45,886 nt of DNA from an uncultured Verrucomicrobia subdivision 3 bacterium (GCA_903875465.1 CAIQWB010000037.1:1-45886), one strand, 5' to 3'. Counted from the stretch's first letter, positions 18,779-27,230 are shown. Numbers and translations are program-made. Notes: generated from the letters alone by a model not told the origin.

Positions 18779-21700
18779 ATGGACCGCAATCACGAAGAGC
18801 TGTTACTGGCCCTGGCGCTCTCCAAGTCGGCCGGCCTCCGCGCCGCCTTTCTGGAGCGCGAATGTGGCGATGACGCCGCTTTGCGGCAGCGACTGGAGAC
18901 CCGCCTTGGCCTGCACCCAAAGCCAGCCGAGCCGGCCGCCGGAGATGCCACCCAAGTGACACCAACCATTAAGTTAGCCTTGGACGAGGCCCCGGACGAA
19001 GCGGTCGGCCAGACGCTTGGACGCTATAAATTGCTGGAGCGAATCGGCGAAGGTGGCTGCGGGGTGGTTTATGTGGCCGAACAAAGCCAGCCCGTGCGCC
19101 GGCGGGTGGCCCTGAAGGTGATCAAACTGGGCATGGACACGAAAATGGTGGTGGCCCGGTTCGAGGCGGAGCGACAGGCCCTTGCCATGATGGACCACCC
19201 AAACATTGCGCGGGTGTTGGACGCGGGTTCCACCGAGGTGGGTCGCCCATTTTTTGTCATGGAACTGGTGCGCGGCATCCGCATCACCGATTATTGCGAT
19301 CAGAACAACCTGAGTACCCGTGACCGGCTGGACTTGTTCATAAAAGTTTGCCAGGCCATCCAGCATGCGCACCAAAAAGGCATCATTCATCGAGACATCA
19401 AGCCGTCCAACATTCTGGTGACCCTGCACGACGGGGTGCCCGTTCCCAAGGTGATTGATTTTGGGATTGCCAAGGCGGTGGAAGGCAGGCTGACCGATGC
19501 GACGGTTTACACCCAGTTGCATCATTTTATCGGCACCCCCGCGTACATGAGTCCGGAACAGGCGGAAATGAGCGGGCTGGACATTGACACCCGCAGCGAT
19601 ATTTACAGTTTGGGCGTTTTACTTTACGAATTACTCGCGGGCAGCACGCCCTTCGATGGGCACGAGTTGATGTCGCAGGGCATCGACCACATGCGCAAGA
19701 CCATTCGGGAGCGGGATCCCGTGCGCCCCAGCACCCGGTTCGCCACCATGTCGGGCGAAGATTTGACCACGACCGCGCGACGGCGCTCGGCCGACACTTC
19801 AAAATTGATGCATGAGCTGAAAGGCGATCTGGACTGGATTGTCATGAAGTGCTTGGAGAAAGACCGCACCCGCCGATATGAGACCGCCAACGGCCTGGCG
19901 GCCGATCTAAAAAGGCACTTGAACAATGAGCCGGTGATTGCCCGCCCCCCCTCAACCCTTTACCGGCTGCAAAAGGCCATTCGCCGGAACAAGCTGGCCT
20001 TCACGGCAGGTGCAGCCGTGGCAACCGCCCTGCTTCTGGGAATCGTTGCCAGTTCCTGGCAATCCATCCGGGCCGTTCATGCCAGACGCGAAGCGGAAGC
20101 GGCCCAAGCCAGCGAAACGGTGCAGCGCCGCAAGGCGGAGTCCAGTGAGCAGCAGGCACTGGCCGCCCAAGCCAATGAAGCCCGGCTGCGCCAGCAAGCC
20201 GAGGCGGCAGAACTGGCCGCTCGGCAGCGCGCCTACGGGTCGGACATGAACGTGGCCAGTCAAGCGCTGGGTGAGAACAATCTGGGCCGGGCACTGATGT
20301 TACTCAACCGCCAGCGCCCCAGTCCCGGTCAAAAAGATTTACGTGGCTGGGAATGGCGGTACCTGTGGCAGCAAACCCGCAGTGATGCCCGGACCACCTT
20401 ATGGCAAAACCCCAGTGAAATTAAATCACTGGCCTGCTCCGCAGATGGTCAATGGCTGGCAATTGGGGGTCTGGGCAAAGATGGACTGACGCTGTGGGAT
20501 CTGGCGGCCCGGCAGGTTAGCATTCGGCTCGCGCAGAACGAGGAGGACGTGCATTTGGCTTTTTCTCCGTCGGCACCGTTGCTGGCTTATGTTAGCGGCT
20601 TGCAGCAAGGTAATGGCGATATCAACTACGGGCTTCACGTATGGGATGCCCGGAGCCGTCGGGGGATCGCTGACATCGATTTGCAAGCGGATGGGTGTGC
20701 CGGTTTGGCCATGGCTGCCGACGGACAAACGCTGGTCACCTCCACTTTTTCGGGGATAACCAATTACCTCACCCTCTGGCGAATGCCCACCGGTCAGAAG
20801 CTTGCCACATTTCCCACCAGTGGAACTATCTTCGGGCCCATGGCCACTAGTTTTGCGACCACCCCGGATCTGAGTATGGCCGCATTTGGCACACTGGATT
20901 ATGGATTTCAAGTGTTGGACTTGCACACCGGCCGGACTTTGTGGGGTGCCCCGCCCAGGTCCGGATTCTACATGGCCCTGGCTTTTTCGCCCGATGGCAA
21001 AACCCTGGCCACTGCTGAGGGCTTCAATGAATCAGACATCCGACTATGGGACGTGGCTTCCGGGAAGCAAACGGGCCGTTTGATCGGCCACGGTGCCTGG
21101 GTTAACTCGCTGGCTTTCTGGCCGGATGGCAAAACCTTGGCCTCAAGCAGCGCCGACCAAACCATCCGGACTTGGGACCTGGCCAGTTTAACTACCTTGG
21201 AAGTGCTGCGGGGACATCGCTTTGGGGTATGGCGGGTGGCCCTGCTGCCGGATGGTAAAACACTGGTCAGCGGTTGCAAAGACGGCACGGTTTGCCTCTG
21301 GGATACGCACCCTTCGCAACGGCGGCAGCCAGTCACCACCGTTCCTGTTAAAGTGTCCAACTGGTGTTTTGCCCCGGACAGCCTGTCGGTGATCACCCTC
21401 GATTTTCACGGCCAGGTAAGCCGCTGGACCGTGGATGGTTTGCCGGCCAGCGAACCCATAATGGACTTGGGCACTAATTTCGACTTGGTTTTCTATAACA
21501 ACAGCCAGTTTTCCCAGGATGGAACCTTGCTGGCTAATGGTTCCCTCAATGGCACCATCCGGGTTTGGGACCTGGTCCACCATACCTTGCTGCGCCAGTT
21601 TACGAATACCAGTGACATTGTGGTGCCGATCAAATTTCAAGCCGGGGGCAGCCAGTTGCTCACGGCGTCCAAAGTGGGTTATGAAATACATTTGTGGGAT

Positions 21701-22261
21701 CTGACCGAAGGCCGGGAATTGCAAAACTGGCCGTCCATCCACGCGGATGATACTCTGGCCGATTCCCGCGATGAGCATCAGTTTTTGGAGGTGGAAAAGA
21801 ACGGAAAACTGTATTTCAGAAATTTGCAAAACCGCACGCTTGCCGAGACCAATCTCGATTTTAAGGGGGTTTACAATGCCGCTTACTCGTCCAATGGCAA
21901 ACGGTTTGCCGTGGCCAGCACCTATGGCTATGCCCGGGTGTGGGATACCACCGCCTGGCGGGAGGTGGCCACCCTGAATGGCTTTCTCAGCGGGGTCAGT
22001 TCGGTGGTATTTTCCCCAGATGACCTGCGCCTGGCCACGGGCAGTGGCAAGCAACAGGCCTTGAGTCTGTGGGACACCACGAGCTGGCAAAATGTGTTTA
22101 CTCTGGCCGCCCAGGGAGCCGGTTTTTTCAGCACCGATTTCTCCCAAGATGGCAATGCCATTGCCTCGCTTAATGCCGACCGCAACTTGCAAATTTGGCA
22201 TGCCCCTTCCTGGGCCGAAATTGAACAGGCGGAGGCGAGAGAAAAAGCCCCGGTGCCATGA
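18779..22261 (+). CDS. Membrane Ser/Thr protein kinase with C-terminal WD40 propellers
   Basis: An 1160-residue PknB-type kinase. After a short N-terminal helical region (1-75), the kinase domain (about 83-380) has a Gly-rich loop IGEGGCGVVY, catalytic Lys113 in VALKVIK, HRDIKPSN (D206), DFG (227-229) and GTPAYMSPEQ. One transmembrane helix (about 407-427) is followed by an Ala/Glu/Arg-rich coiled coil (about 435-485), then about 13 WD40-like strands with LWD or VWD endings (about 530-1150), enough for two seven-bladed propellers. The topology suggests a cytoplasmic kinase with an exported propeller sensor or scaffold, as is frequent in Planctomycetes and Verrucomicrobia. The start is ATG at 18779. 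It is the first gene of a co-directional run: the papain-like gene begins 57 bases after its stop. The substrates are unknown. Confidence 0.93.
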   Translation: MDRNHEELLLALALSKSAGLRAAFLERECGDDAALRQRLETRLGLHPKPAEPAAGDATQVTPTIKLALDEAPDEAVGQTLGRYKLLERIGEGGCGVVYVAEQSQPVRRRVALKVIKLGMDTKMVVARFEAERQALAMMDHPNIARVLDAGSTEVGRPFFVMELVRGIRITDYCDQNNLSTRDRLDLFIKVCQAIQHAHQKGIIHRDIKPSNILVTLHDGVPVPKVIDFGIAKAVEGRLTDATVYTQLHHFIGTPAYMSPEQAEMSGLDIDTRSDIYSLGVLLYELLAGSTPFDGHELMSQGIDHMRKTIRERDPVRPSTRFATMSGEDLTTTARRRSADTSKLMHELKGDLDWIVMKCLEKDRTRRYETANGLAADLKRHLNNEPVIARPPSTLYRLQKAIRRNKLAFTAGAAVATALLLGIVASSWQSIRAVHARREAEAAQASETVQRRKAESSEQQALAAQANEARLRQQAEAAELAARQRAYGSDMNVASQALGENNLGRALMLLNRQRPSPGQKDLRGWEWRYLWQQTRSDARTTLWQNPSEIKSLACSADGQWLAIGGLGKDGLTLWDLAARQVSIRLAQNEEDVHLAFSPSAPLLAYVSGLQQGNGDINYGLHVWDARSRRGIADIDLQADGCAGLAMAADGQTLVTSTFSGITNYLTLWRMPTGQKLATFPTSGTIFGPMATSFATTPDLSMAAFGTLDYGFQVLDLHTGRTLWGAPPRSGFYMALAFSPDGKTLATAEGFNESDIRLWDVASGKQTGRLIGHGAWVNSLAFWPDGKTLASSSADQTIRTWDLASLTTLEVLRGHRFGVWRVALLPDGKTLVSGCKDGTVCLWDTHPSQRRQPVTTVPVKVSNWCFAPDSLSVITLDFHGQVSRWTVDGLPASEPIMDLGTNFDLVFYNNSQFSQDGTLLANGSLNGTIRVWDLVHHTLLRQFTNTSDIVVPIKFQAGGSQLLTASKVGYEIHLWDLTEGRELQNWPSIHADDTLADSRDEHQFLEVEKNGKLYFRNLQNRTLAETNLDFKGVYNAAYSSNGKRFAVASTYGYARVWDTTAWREVATLNGFLSGVSSVVFSPDDLRLATGSGKQQALSLWDTTSWQNVFTLAAQGAGFFSTDFSQDGNAIASLNADRNLQIWHAPSWAEIEQAEAREKAPVP

Positions 22262-22318
22262 ACCTTACGCTCCAACGCCCCGGTGCCTTGCGGGGCCCAT
22301 CCCAACGTAAACCCAAGT

Positions 22319-23119
22319 ATGAATCCCACCATGACCCAGCCAGTGACCGGCCGACTCGGTCGCCTGCCGCGCACCTATAATCCCCGGGTGCCGCACCTCA
22401 GCGCACTGGTCGCAGGAAAACCTCTTCCCCCGCCGCCAGTGGCGGTGGATTGGACCAAAGGCATGCCTGCCAGCCTGGGTATGATGTTGAATGACCGATT
22501 GGATAACTGCACCTGTGCGGCCATCTACCACGCCCTGCAAGTATGGAGTTTCAATGCCCGCAGCCGGATGTTGAACCTGTCCGATGCGGAGGTAGAACAG
22601 CTTTATATCCAAGCATGCGGATACCAACCGGCAAGCAAAGGCGAAGGCCCCGGCGCCACCGCCCAGCAGGTCCTTTCCTATGTGCTTAAACATGGCGTGC
22701 CCACGGGATCAAACACCAATCCCCGCCAGAAAATTGCAGCCTTTGTCGAGTTGGATCCCCGCCATTTGGATGATGTGAAACGGAGCATTCACGAATGCGG
22801 TCTGGTATATATTGGATTTAACTTACCCCAAAGCGTGGCCCCCCCGGGCACGCAGTCACCGCCAGTATGGAAGTATATTCCCGGGAAGTCCACCAGCATT
22901 GGCGGTCACGCGGTCGTGCTGGCGGGGTACGACGTGCATGGTGCTCGCTTCATTTCCTGGGGCCAGTATTTCACGATGACCTGGGAATTTTTCGCCCAAT
23001 ATGTCGAGGAGGCTTACGCCATCGCCGCCCCAGAATGGGTGGAACAGAAAGGAACCACCCCGGCCGGGCTGAATCTGGCGCAATTGGAAAGCCAAATGGC
23101 TGCACTCAAGGAACAATAA
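22319..23119 (+). CDS. Papain-like cysteine peptidase homologue
   Basis: 266 residues from the ATG at 22319. The ATG at 22331 is equally good (262 residues); a GTG at 22283 is unlikely. Numbering from 22331: MLNDRLDNCTCAA places the candidate nucleophile at Cys60 (or Cys62) at the start of a helix, GGHAVVLAGYD gives His193, and ISWGQYFTMTWEFF matches the strand that in papain holds the catalytic Asn before Ser-Trp-Gly. Here that position is Ile208. This is the pattern of a bacterial C1-like family with conserved N-D-x-x-x-x-C and (S/T)-W-G motifs. There is no signal peptide, so it is cytoplasmic. It lies 48 bases upstream of the LanKC-like gene. A role as a leader peptidase for the small peptide downstream is inferred only from position; it could be a non-catalytic binding protein. 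Confidence 0.75.
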   Translation: MNPTMTQPVTGRLGRLPRTYNPRVPHLSALVAGKPLPPPPVAVDWTKGMPASLGMMLNDRLDNCTCAAIYHALQVWSFNARSRMLNLSDAEVEQLYIQACGYQPASKGEGPGATAQQVLSYVLKHGVPTGSNTNPRQKIAAFVELDPRHLDDVKRSIHECGLVYIGFNLPQSVAPPGTQSPPVWKYIPGKSTSIGGHAVVLAGYDVHGARFISWGQYFTMTWEFFAQYVEEAYAIAAPEWVEQKGTTPAGLNLAQLESQMAALKEQ

Positions 23120-23167
23120 TTTCCCGGATGCAGGCCTGCCATCTCTCCGGAACCCCATCAACCCACG

Positions 23168-24589
23168 ATGCCGCCCAGGCGACCACAACCGTTGCTCCCC
23201 AACCAAATCGCCCGGCGCTGGGAACAAGAATGGCAACGCCTTTCACAGTCCAGCCTGCCGATCCGGCCTCAAGGCTCGATCTGGTGCTTTAGTCGGCATC
23301 GAAATCGCGATGATCCCCCGCAGGGTTGGAAGCTGCACATCTCCGCCACTATCCTTTCGGCCTGCCAGATATTGGAGCTGGTCAGTCCCTGCTTGAAGCG
23401 GCATCAGGCTTTGTTCAAAGCCCCCCAAACCCTGGCGGAGCTGCACAAATTAAACGCGGGTGTGGAATACGGTTTCAGCCAGGTTGGCAAATTCATCACC
23501 GTCTATCCTCGTTCCACCGAGTTGGCGTTAAGCCTCGCGGCAGAATTGCACCATCTCACAGCTGGCTTGCCAGCACCCAGTGTGGCATATGACGAACCCT
23601 GGCGGGCCCGATCCTGTGTCCATTACCGTTATGGTCAGTTTTATTTTGACCAAACAATCAAAGTGGGCAACCAATCCGTGCCTGCCATTGCCCGCCCGGA
23701 TGGCCGGCTCGTGCCATGCCTTCGGGAACCGCGTGCCGCCGTGCCCCAATGGCTAACCGACCCCTTCCGTCCGCGCCAATCTGCCACCCCAAAAATGGCC
23801 AGCACGCCCTTGGAAACAGATTACGGAAATTATGAGGCAATTGTCCAGCGGGGGCGGGGCGGAGTGTACCGGGCTCTGGATTTAAACTCCGTGCCGCCAA
23901 AAGTGTGCATCCTCAAGGAAGGTCGGCGACATGGCGAAACGGACTGGCTGGGTCGCGACGGGGTTGAACGTATCCGGCGCGAGGCGATATTCCTCAAAGC
24001 CATTGCTCCCGCGTGCCCGGGAGTGCCGCGGGTCTCGAAAACCTTCCGCGCTAACGCATGCTTTTACCTGGTGATGGAACACTGCGTGGGACGTAACTTG
24101 CATGCGCTCATTATCAGCCGGGAGCGCATATCTCCGAGGCGCAGCCTGACTTACTGCCGGGAGATGGCCCGCATTATGGCGGATATTCACGCCGCTGGCT
24201 GGGCCTGGCTTGATTGCAAACCGGGCAACTTTTTGTGCGGTCGCAATTACCGTTTGTGGGCGATTGATTTTGAGGGTGCCTGCCGGCAGGACAAGCCCGA
24301 TTCCCTGAGGGTGGTCACGCCGGGTTACGCCCCGCCCAAGTGGGCATTAACCAATCCACAAGCGGACGATTTATTTGCTTTGGGAACTTCCTTCGCACAG
24401 TTAATTGCGAGGAGTAATAAGCCCCCGGAACAACTCAGGGCGATTTTTGCCAATGGCACAAAGGTGCCTCAATCCGTGTTAAGGCTCATTCGGAGCTTGC
24501 GGCATGCCGATCCCCACTTTCGCCCCACCGCCCGTCAGGCACAACACTTACTCGAAAAAATGCTTGGCCCGGCAAAGATTAATCATTGA
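23168..24589 (+). CDS. LanKC-type lyase-kinase without cyclase domain (class III lanthipeptide synthetase-like)
   Basis: A 473-residue protein. The N-terminal part (about 45-165) matches the lyase region of class III lanthipeptide synthetases: QGWKLHISAT holds the K55-x-H57 pair typical of phosphothreonine lyases, Lys84 follows in ALFKAP, and then SQVGKFITVYP (K108) and HYRYGQF. The kinase part (about 220-465) has the loop RGRGGVYRA, Lys250, a DxxxxN catalytic loop WLDCKPGNF (D349, N354), the LanKC-type IDFEGA in place of DFG (D367), and TPGYAPPK. In LanKC enzymes the kinase phosphorylates Ser/Thr of a precursor and the lyase removes phosphate to give dehydro-residues. A LanC-like cyclase domain (another ~350-400 residues) should follow but is absent; the protein stops cleanly. 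The start is ATG at 23168. The small peptide gene begins 54 bases after the stop. Confidence 0.85.
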   Translation: MPPRRPQPLLPNQIARRWEQEWQRLSQSSLPIRPQGSIWCFSRHRNRDDPPQGWKLHISATILSACQILELVSPCLKRHQALFKAPQTLAELHKLNAGVEYGFSQVGKFITVYPRSTELALSLAAELHHLTAGLPAPSVAYDEPWRARSCVHYRYGQFYFDQTIKVGNQSVPAIARPDGRLVPCLREPRAAVPQWLTDPFRPRQSATPKMASTPLETDYGNYEAIVQRGRGGVYRALDLNSVPPKVCILKEGRRHGETDWLGRDGVERIRREAIFLKAIAPACPGVPRVSKTFRANACFYLVMEHCVGRNLHALIISRERISPRRSLTYCREMARIMADIHAAGWAWLDCKPGNFLCGRNYRLWAIDFEGACRQDKPDSLRVVTPGYAPPKWALTNPQADDLFALGTSFAQLIARSNKPPEQLRAIFANGTKVPQSVLRLIRSLRHADPHFRPTARQAQHLLEKMLGPAKINH

Positions 24590-24643
24590 CATAGTGTGAG
24601 TAAGTTGAAAAGGTTCGTTGAACGTCCGACTAACTACAAAACT

Positions 24644-24844
24644 ATGGCTGCTCCTAAGAAAAAAACACCGGCAAAATCCGCTGCTAAAAAAACCTCAACG
24701 GCGAAAAAAGCACCCGCCAAGGCAAGTGCCAAAGTCCAACTCAAGAATTTAAAGCCCAAAAAGCCCCTGGTCTTGAAGGCCAGAGCCGTGTCCACGCCCC
24801 AATCCGTGGTCTGCGCTGCACCCAGCAGCAAAACTCGGTCCTAA
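24644..24844 (+). CDS. Small Lys/Ala-rich peptide, candidate RiPP precursor
   Basis: 66 residues from the ATG at 24644; an in-frame GTG at 24596 would give 82. Residues 1-30 are a Lys/Ala/Pro repeat (PKKKTPAKSAAKK) like the tail of histone H1. Residues 31-45 (VQLKNLKPKKPLVLK) loosely recall the L-x-L-Q-x-L leader motif of class III lanthipeptides. The tail ARAVSTPQSVVCAAPSSK has Thr51-x-x-Ser54-x-x-Cys57, which fits the Ser/Thr-x2-Ser-x(2-5)-Cys pattern that becomes labionin; it is the only Cys. It directly follows the LanKC-like gene on the same strand. A TTGACA hexamer (24586-24591) overlaps the upstream stop, but no good -10 follows it. The alternative is a histone-like DNA-binding protein. 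The coding call is fairly safe; the precursor role is inference. Confidence 0.6.
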   Translation: MAAPKKKTPAKSAAKKTSTAKKAPAKASAKVQLKNLKPKKPLVLKARAVSTPQSVVCAAPSSKTRS

Positions 24845-24961
24845 GGCTCGTTTGGCAAGCACGATATCGCACGCCACTAGTTGGCACACAGCCCTTGAAT
24901 TTAAATCATTAATCTTGGGCTGGCCATCCTCGGCTGCAGTCAACACCACAAACGAAATTTG

Positions 24962-25696
24962 CTACTTGAGCAGTTGCTTCAACTTCGGCTCAGTCGCGTT
25001 GGCCCAGATCCGGTAACCCAGATCCCCGGGATGCAAGGCATCGGCCATCATGGACCGGGCAATGGAGCCATCGCTTTCAATCAACTGGGAACCGAAATCC
25101 AAATAGAAGACGTGGCTGCCGTCTTCAAGTTTGGCGAGGGCTTGATTCACCTGCAAGATCTTGCCCCGCTGGGCGCTAAAGGTCTTGCCCCGGGGAAATA
25201 TTCCGAGTAACAAAATTTTGGTTTCCGGCTGGCGCGTGCGGATTTGTTGAACAATGGCGGTCACTCCTTCCAGGATGTCCGCCTCGCTATTGTCATCTTT
25301 GTTGGAGTTATTGGTACCAATCATGACCTCGGCCACCCGGGCCTTGATGCCGTCAAGCTGTCCCTGCTGAAAACGCCAGAGCACGTGCTGCGTGCGATCG
25401 CCCCCCACCCCCATGTTAATCACCTTGCGGTTGCCGTAAAATTCCTTCCAGACATTGCTACCGCGCATCTCCCAACCTTGGGTGATCGAGTCGCCGATAA
25501 ATTCGATATCATAGTCCCCAGGCGCGTCCTTGGCGCGTTTTAGTACCAGCGTTTGCCGGTTGGTGGCACTGCCAGTGCGCGGCACCGGAATGAGGGCGGT
25601 GTTTGGATGCGGCGCTGGCGCGTTGGTTTGCTCGGCACCATTGGCTTGCACTGCCAATGCCACCACCGCGGCAAGGACCAGATATTTGAGATGCAT
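24962..25696 (-). CDS. Secreted SGNH/GDSL-family hydrolase
   Basis: A 244-residue protein from the ATG at 25696; in-frame ATGs at 25717 and 25738 exist, but 25696 gives the cleanest signal peptide (MHLKYLVLAAVVALAVQANG). SGNH blocks are all present: block I FIGDSITQGW (nucleophile Ser70), block II MGVGGDRT (Gly), block III IGTNN (Asn), and block V DALHP (D219 and H222). The sequence is closest in style to platelet-activating-factor acetylhydrolase-like or sialate O-acetylesterase-like enzymes, which remove acetyl or acyl esters from lipids or glycans. With carbohydrate-active genes 10 kb away, deacetylation of a polysaccharide is plausible but not shown. It is convergent with the Lys-rich peptide gene, with a 117-base gap. 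Confidence 0.92.
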   Translation of the reverse strand: MHLKYLVLAAVVALAVQANGAEQTNAPAPHPNTALIPVPRTGSATNRQTLVLKRAKDAPGDYDIEFIGDSITQGWEMRGSNVWKEFYGNRKVINMGVGGDRTQHVLWRFQQGQLDGIKARVAEVMIGTNNSNKDDNSEADILEGVTAIVQQIRTRQPETKILLLGIFPRGKTFSAQRGKILQVNQALAKLEDGSHVFYLDFGSQLIESDGSIARSMMADALHPGDLGYRIWANATEPKLKQLLK

Positions 25697-25793
25697 AGGT
25701 TGTCTTTTGTTAAAAGACATGACGGCATTGGCCAGCACTTGGTTTCAAGTTTTTAAAACAGGCACCGGGTAACAAACGGTGAACGGGGGAAAT

Positions 25794-26507
25794 TTACGGC
25801 AGCTTTAGTTGGAAAAATTGTTGAGCTTGCGCGGCAGGGATGGTGATTTCGAAATTGGTGCCCACCACGTCAGGCGCATTGGTAACCAGGGTAAATCCCG
25901 AGGAGTTGAGCTCGGGTGAAGACATCAATTTCCAATCAACCGCATTGGTAGACCATGACAGCCGGACATGCCCGGCATCACTCCGCACCAAGTTGAGTGG
26001 GAAATAATCTACCCATGGAGTAAATGTCATGTTAAAGGGGGCGCTGTCAGGATAAACTGCATTCAGGTCATGCAATTGAAATGTCAGGGAATAAATATGT
26101 CCCGGCGTTCCCTTTACAATGTCGAAAATCGGGTGGGTGTCAAAGGGCGCTTCACCAATGAAGAACATTTCCCCAATATTCAGGTAACCGGAGCCATGGT
26201 CGTTCCAAACTTCCATGCCGGGGTCTTTTGCCAGTAAAACCAATCGAAAATCAGCCCCGGTGGATAATTGGAAAAAATCTCCGTTCGAATCATCCAGAAT
26301 AGTGGAATGAAAACCCACCTCACCGGTAGCGTATCCCGGGATGCCTGGGAAAACCGATCGTTCCAGCACTAGCGGCGGAGCATATTCCTTCCTGATTTGA
26401 AGCTGTCCAACTGCATTGTGTCCCACTTGAATTTCCTCTTCGGCAAGCAGGCTAGAAATAAACATTAACCCGGCCAAGCCGAGCATCAATGGGCGAATAA
26501 ATTGCAT
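25794..26507 (-). CDS. Secreted beta-rich protein of unknown function
   Basis: 237 residues with a clear signal peptide (MQFIRPLMLGLAGLMFISSL, cleaved near LLA-E). The middle is beta-strand-rich with no catalytic motif; DTHPIFDIVKGTPGHIYSLTF may be part of a sandwich domain. The last ~70 residues (RLSWSTNAVDWKLMSSPEL to QQFFQLKLP) form a small C-terminal beta domain seen at the ends of many exported verrucomicrobial proteins. No PEP-CTERM tail is present. It is on the same strand as the SGNH hydrolase (97-base gap) and the CHRD gene (138-base gap), but I see no sign of a tight operon. I do not recognise the family. Confidence 0.75.
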   Translation of the reverse strand: MQFIRPLMLGLAGLMFISSLLAEEEIQVGHNAVGQLQIRKEYAPPLVLERSVFPGIPGYATGEVGFHSTILDDSNGDFFQLSTGADFRLVLLAKDPGMEVWNDHGSGYLNIGEMFFIGEAPFDTHPIFDIVKGTPGHIYSLTFQLHDLNAVYPDSAPFNMTFTPWVDYFPLNLVRSDAGHVRLSWSTNAVDWKLMSSPELNSSGFTLVTNAPDVVGTNFEITIPAAQAQQFFQLKLP

Positions 26508-26645
26508 AAACCGTAAGTCTTAAGAGGAAGTATTGAGGGGAGGCCAGAAAGCCAGCCAGAATGAGCCCATAGCCCAACTCCAGCCGGCTGCGGAACCAGC
26601 CCATCAACATTCGCAAGGAAGCGCCCCAACGGCAGGCCGCCTTGT

Positions 26646-27230
26646 TTAGTTAATTACCCGTTTTTTCCGCCATCCGCAGGCAGCCCAACCCGCGGTTCCC
26701 AGTCCCAATAATGCCAGACTGCTAGGCTCCGGCGTGGGCACCGGAGTCAAAAAGCCGCGAATTTCCCCGCCCGGCGATACCGTGCTGTGGATATTGAGGT
26801 ATGCCTTGTCGCCATTGATGGCCGCAATCAGTGCGGCTTCAGCCAAGGCGGTGGTCCCGCCATTTGCCGTGATATATGAGGCGCTATAGCTGGAGGCCAA
26901 AGTCAAGTCCAGGCGGTTACTATAGGTTCCGCTAGAGACTCCGATTGGAAAACCGGCAAAATAAGGTGTCGTGGTTGCGACGCCCGAAGTGCCTGTGCCG
27001 GCATTCGCCGTGGCCGCGTGAATGTGGGAAGCTGTGGTGGTTCCCAAAAGCCCGCTGAACGTGATTTGAATTTGCAAGGTATGCAGGATATCGTCATAAA
27101 TCACATCCGCGGTGCCCGTGCCCGGCGATGCGTTAGCCGGGGATTCAGCGGCACCGCTAAGAATCGTGTCATATTCAAACAGGTTCGCCTTGGACGACAG
27201 CAAGCCCCCCACCAACAAAGTGCATACCAT
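26646..27230 (-). CDS. CHRD-domain protein with PEP-CTERM sorting signal
   Basis: 194 residues. A short hydrophobic N-terminus (MVCTLLVGGLLSSKA) serves as signal peptide; Lys codons lie just upstream in frame but no other start codon is available. A CHRD domain (about 17-163) includes LSGAAESP, SHIHAATANAG and YLNIHSTVSPGGEIRG, the usual landmarks of this chordin-related fold. The C-terminus is a full PEP-CTERM signal: a Pro-Glu-Pro, a hydrophobic stretch (SLALLGLGTAGWAACGW) and a basic end RKKR. Such tails are cut by exosortase, usually with exopolysaccharide export, and deliver proteins to the surface or biofilm matrix. No exosortase gene lies in this window. The gene is divergent from the helicase across 404 bases. 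Confidence 0.92.
   Translation of the reverse strand: MVCTLLVGGLLSSKANLFEYDTILSGAAESPANASPGTGTADVIYDDILHTLQIQITFSGLLGTTTASHIHAATANAGTGTSGVATTTPYFAGFPIGVSSGTYSNRLDLTLASSYSASYITANGGTTALAEAALIAAINGDKAYLNIHSTVSPGGEIRGFLTPVPTPEPSSLALLGLGTAGWAACGWRKKRVIN

Noticed and set aside
24590-24961. A missing LanC cyclase or second precursor after the lyase-kinase
   Set aside because: Only the 66-residue peptide fits; the rest is too short and contains no LanC motif. A CAGCCC/GGGCTG pair (24889-24922) has too long a loop to be called a terminator.
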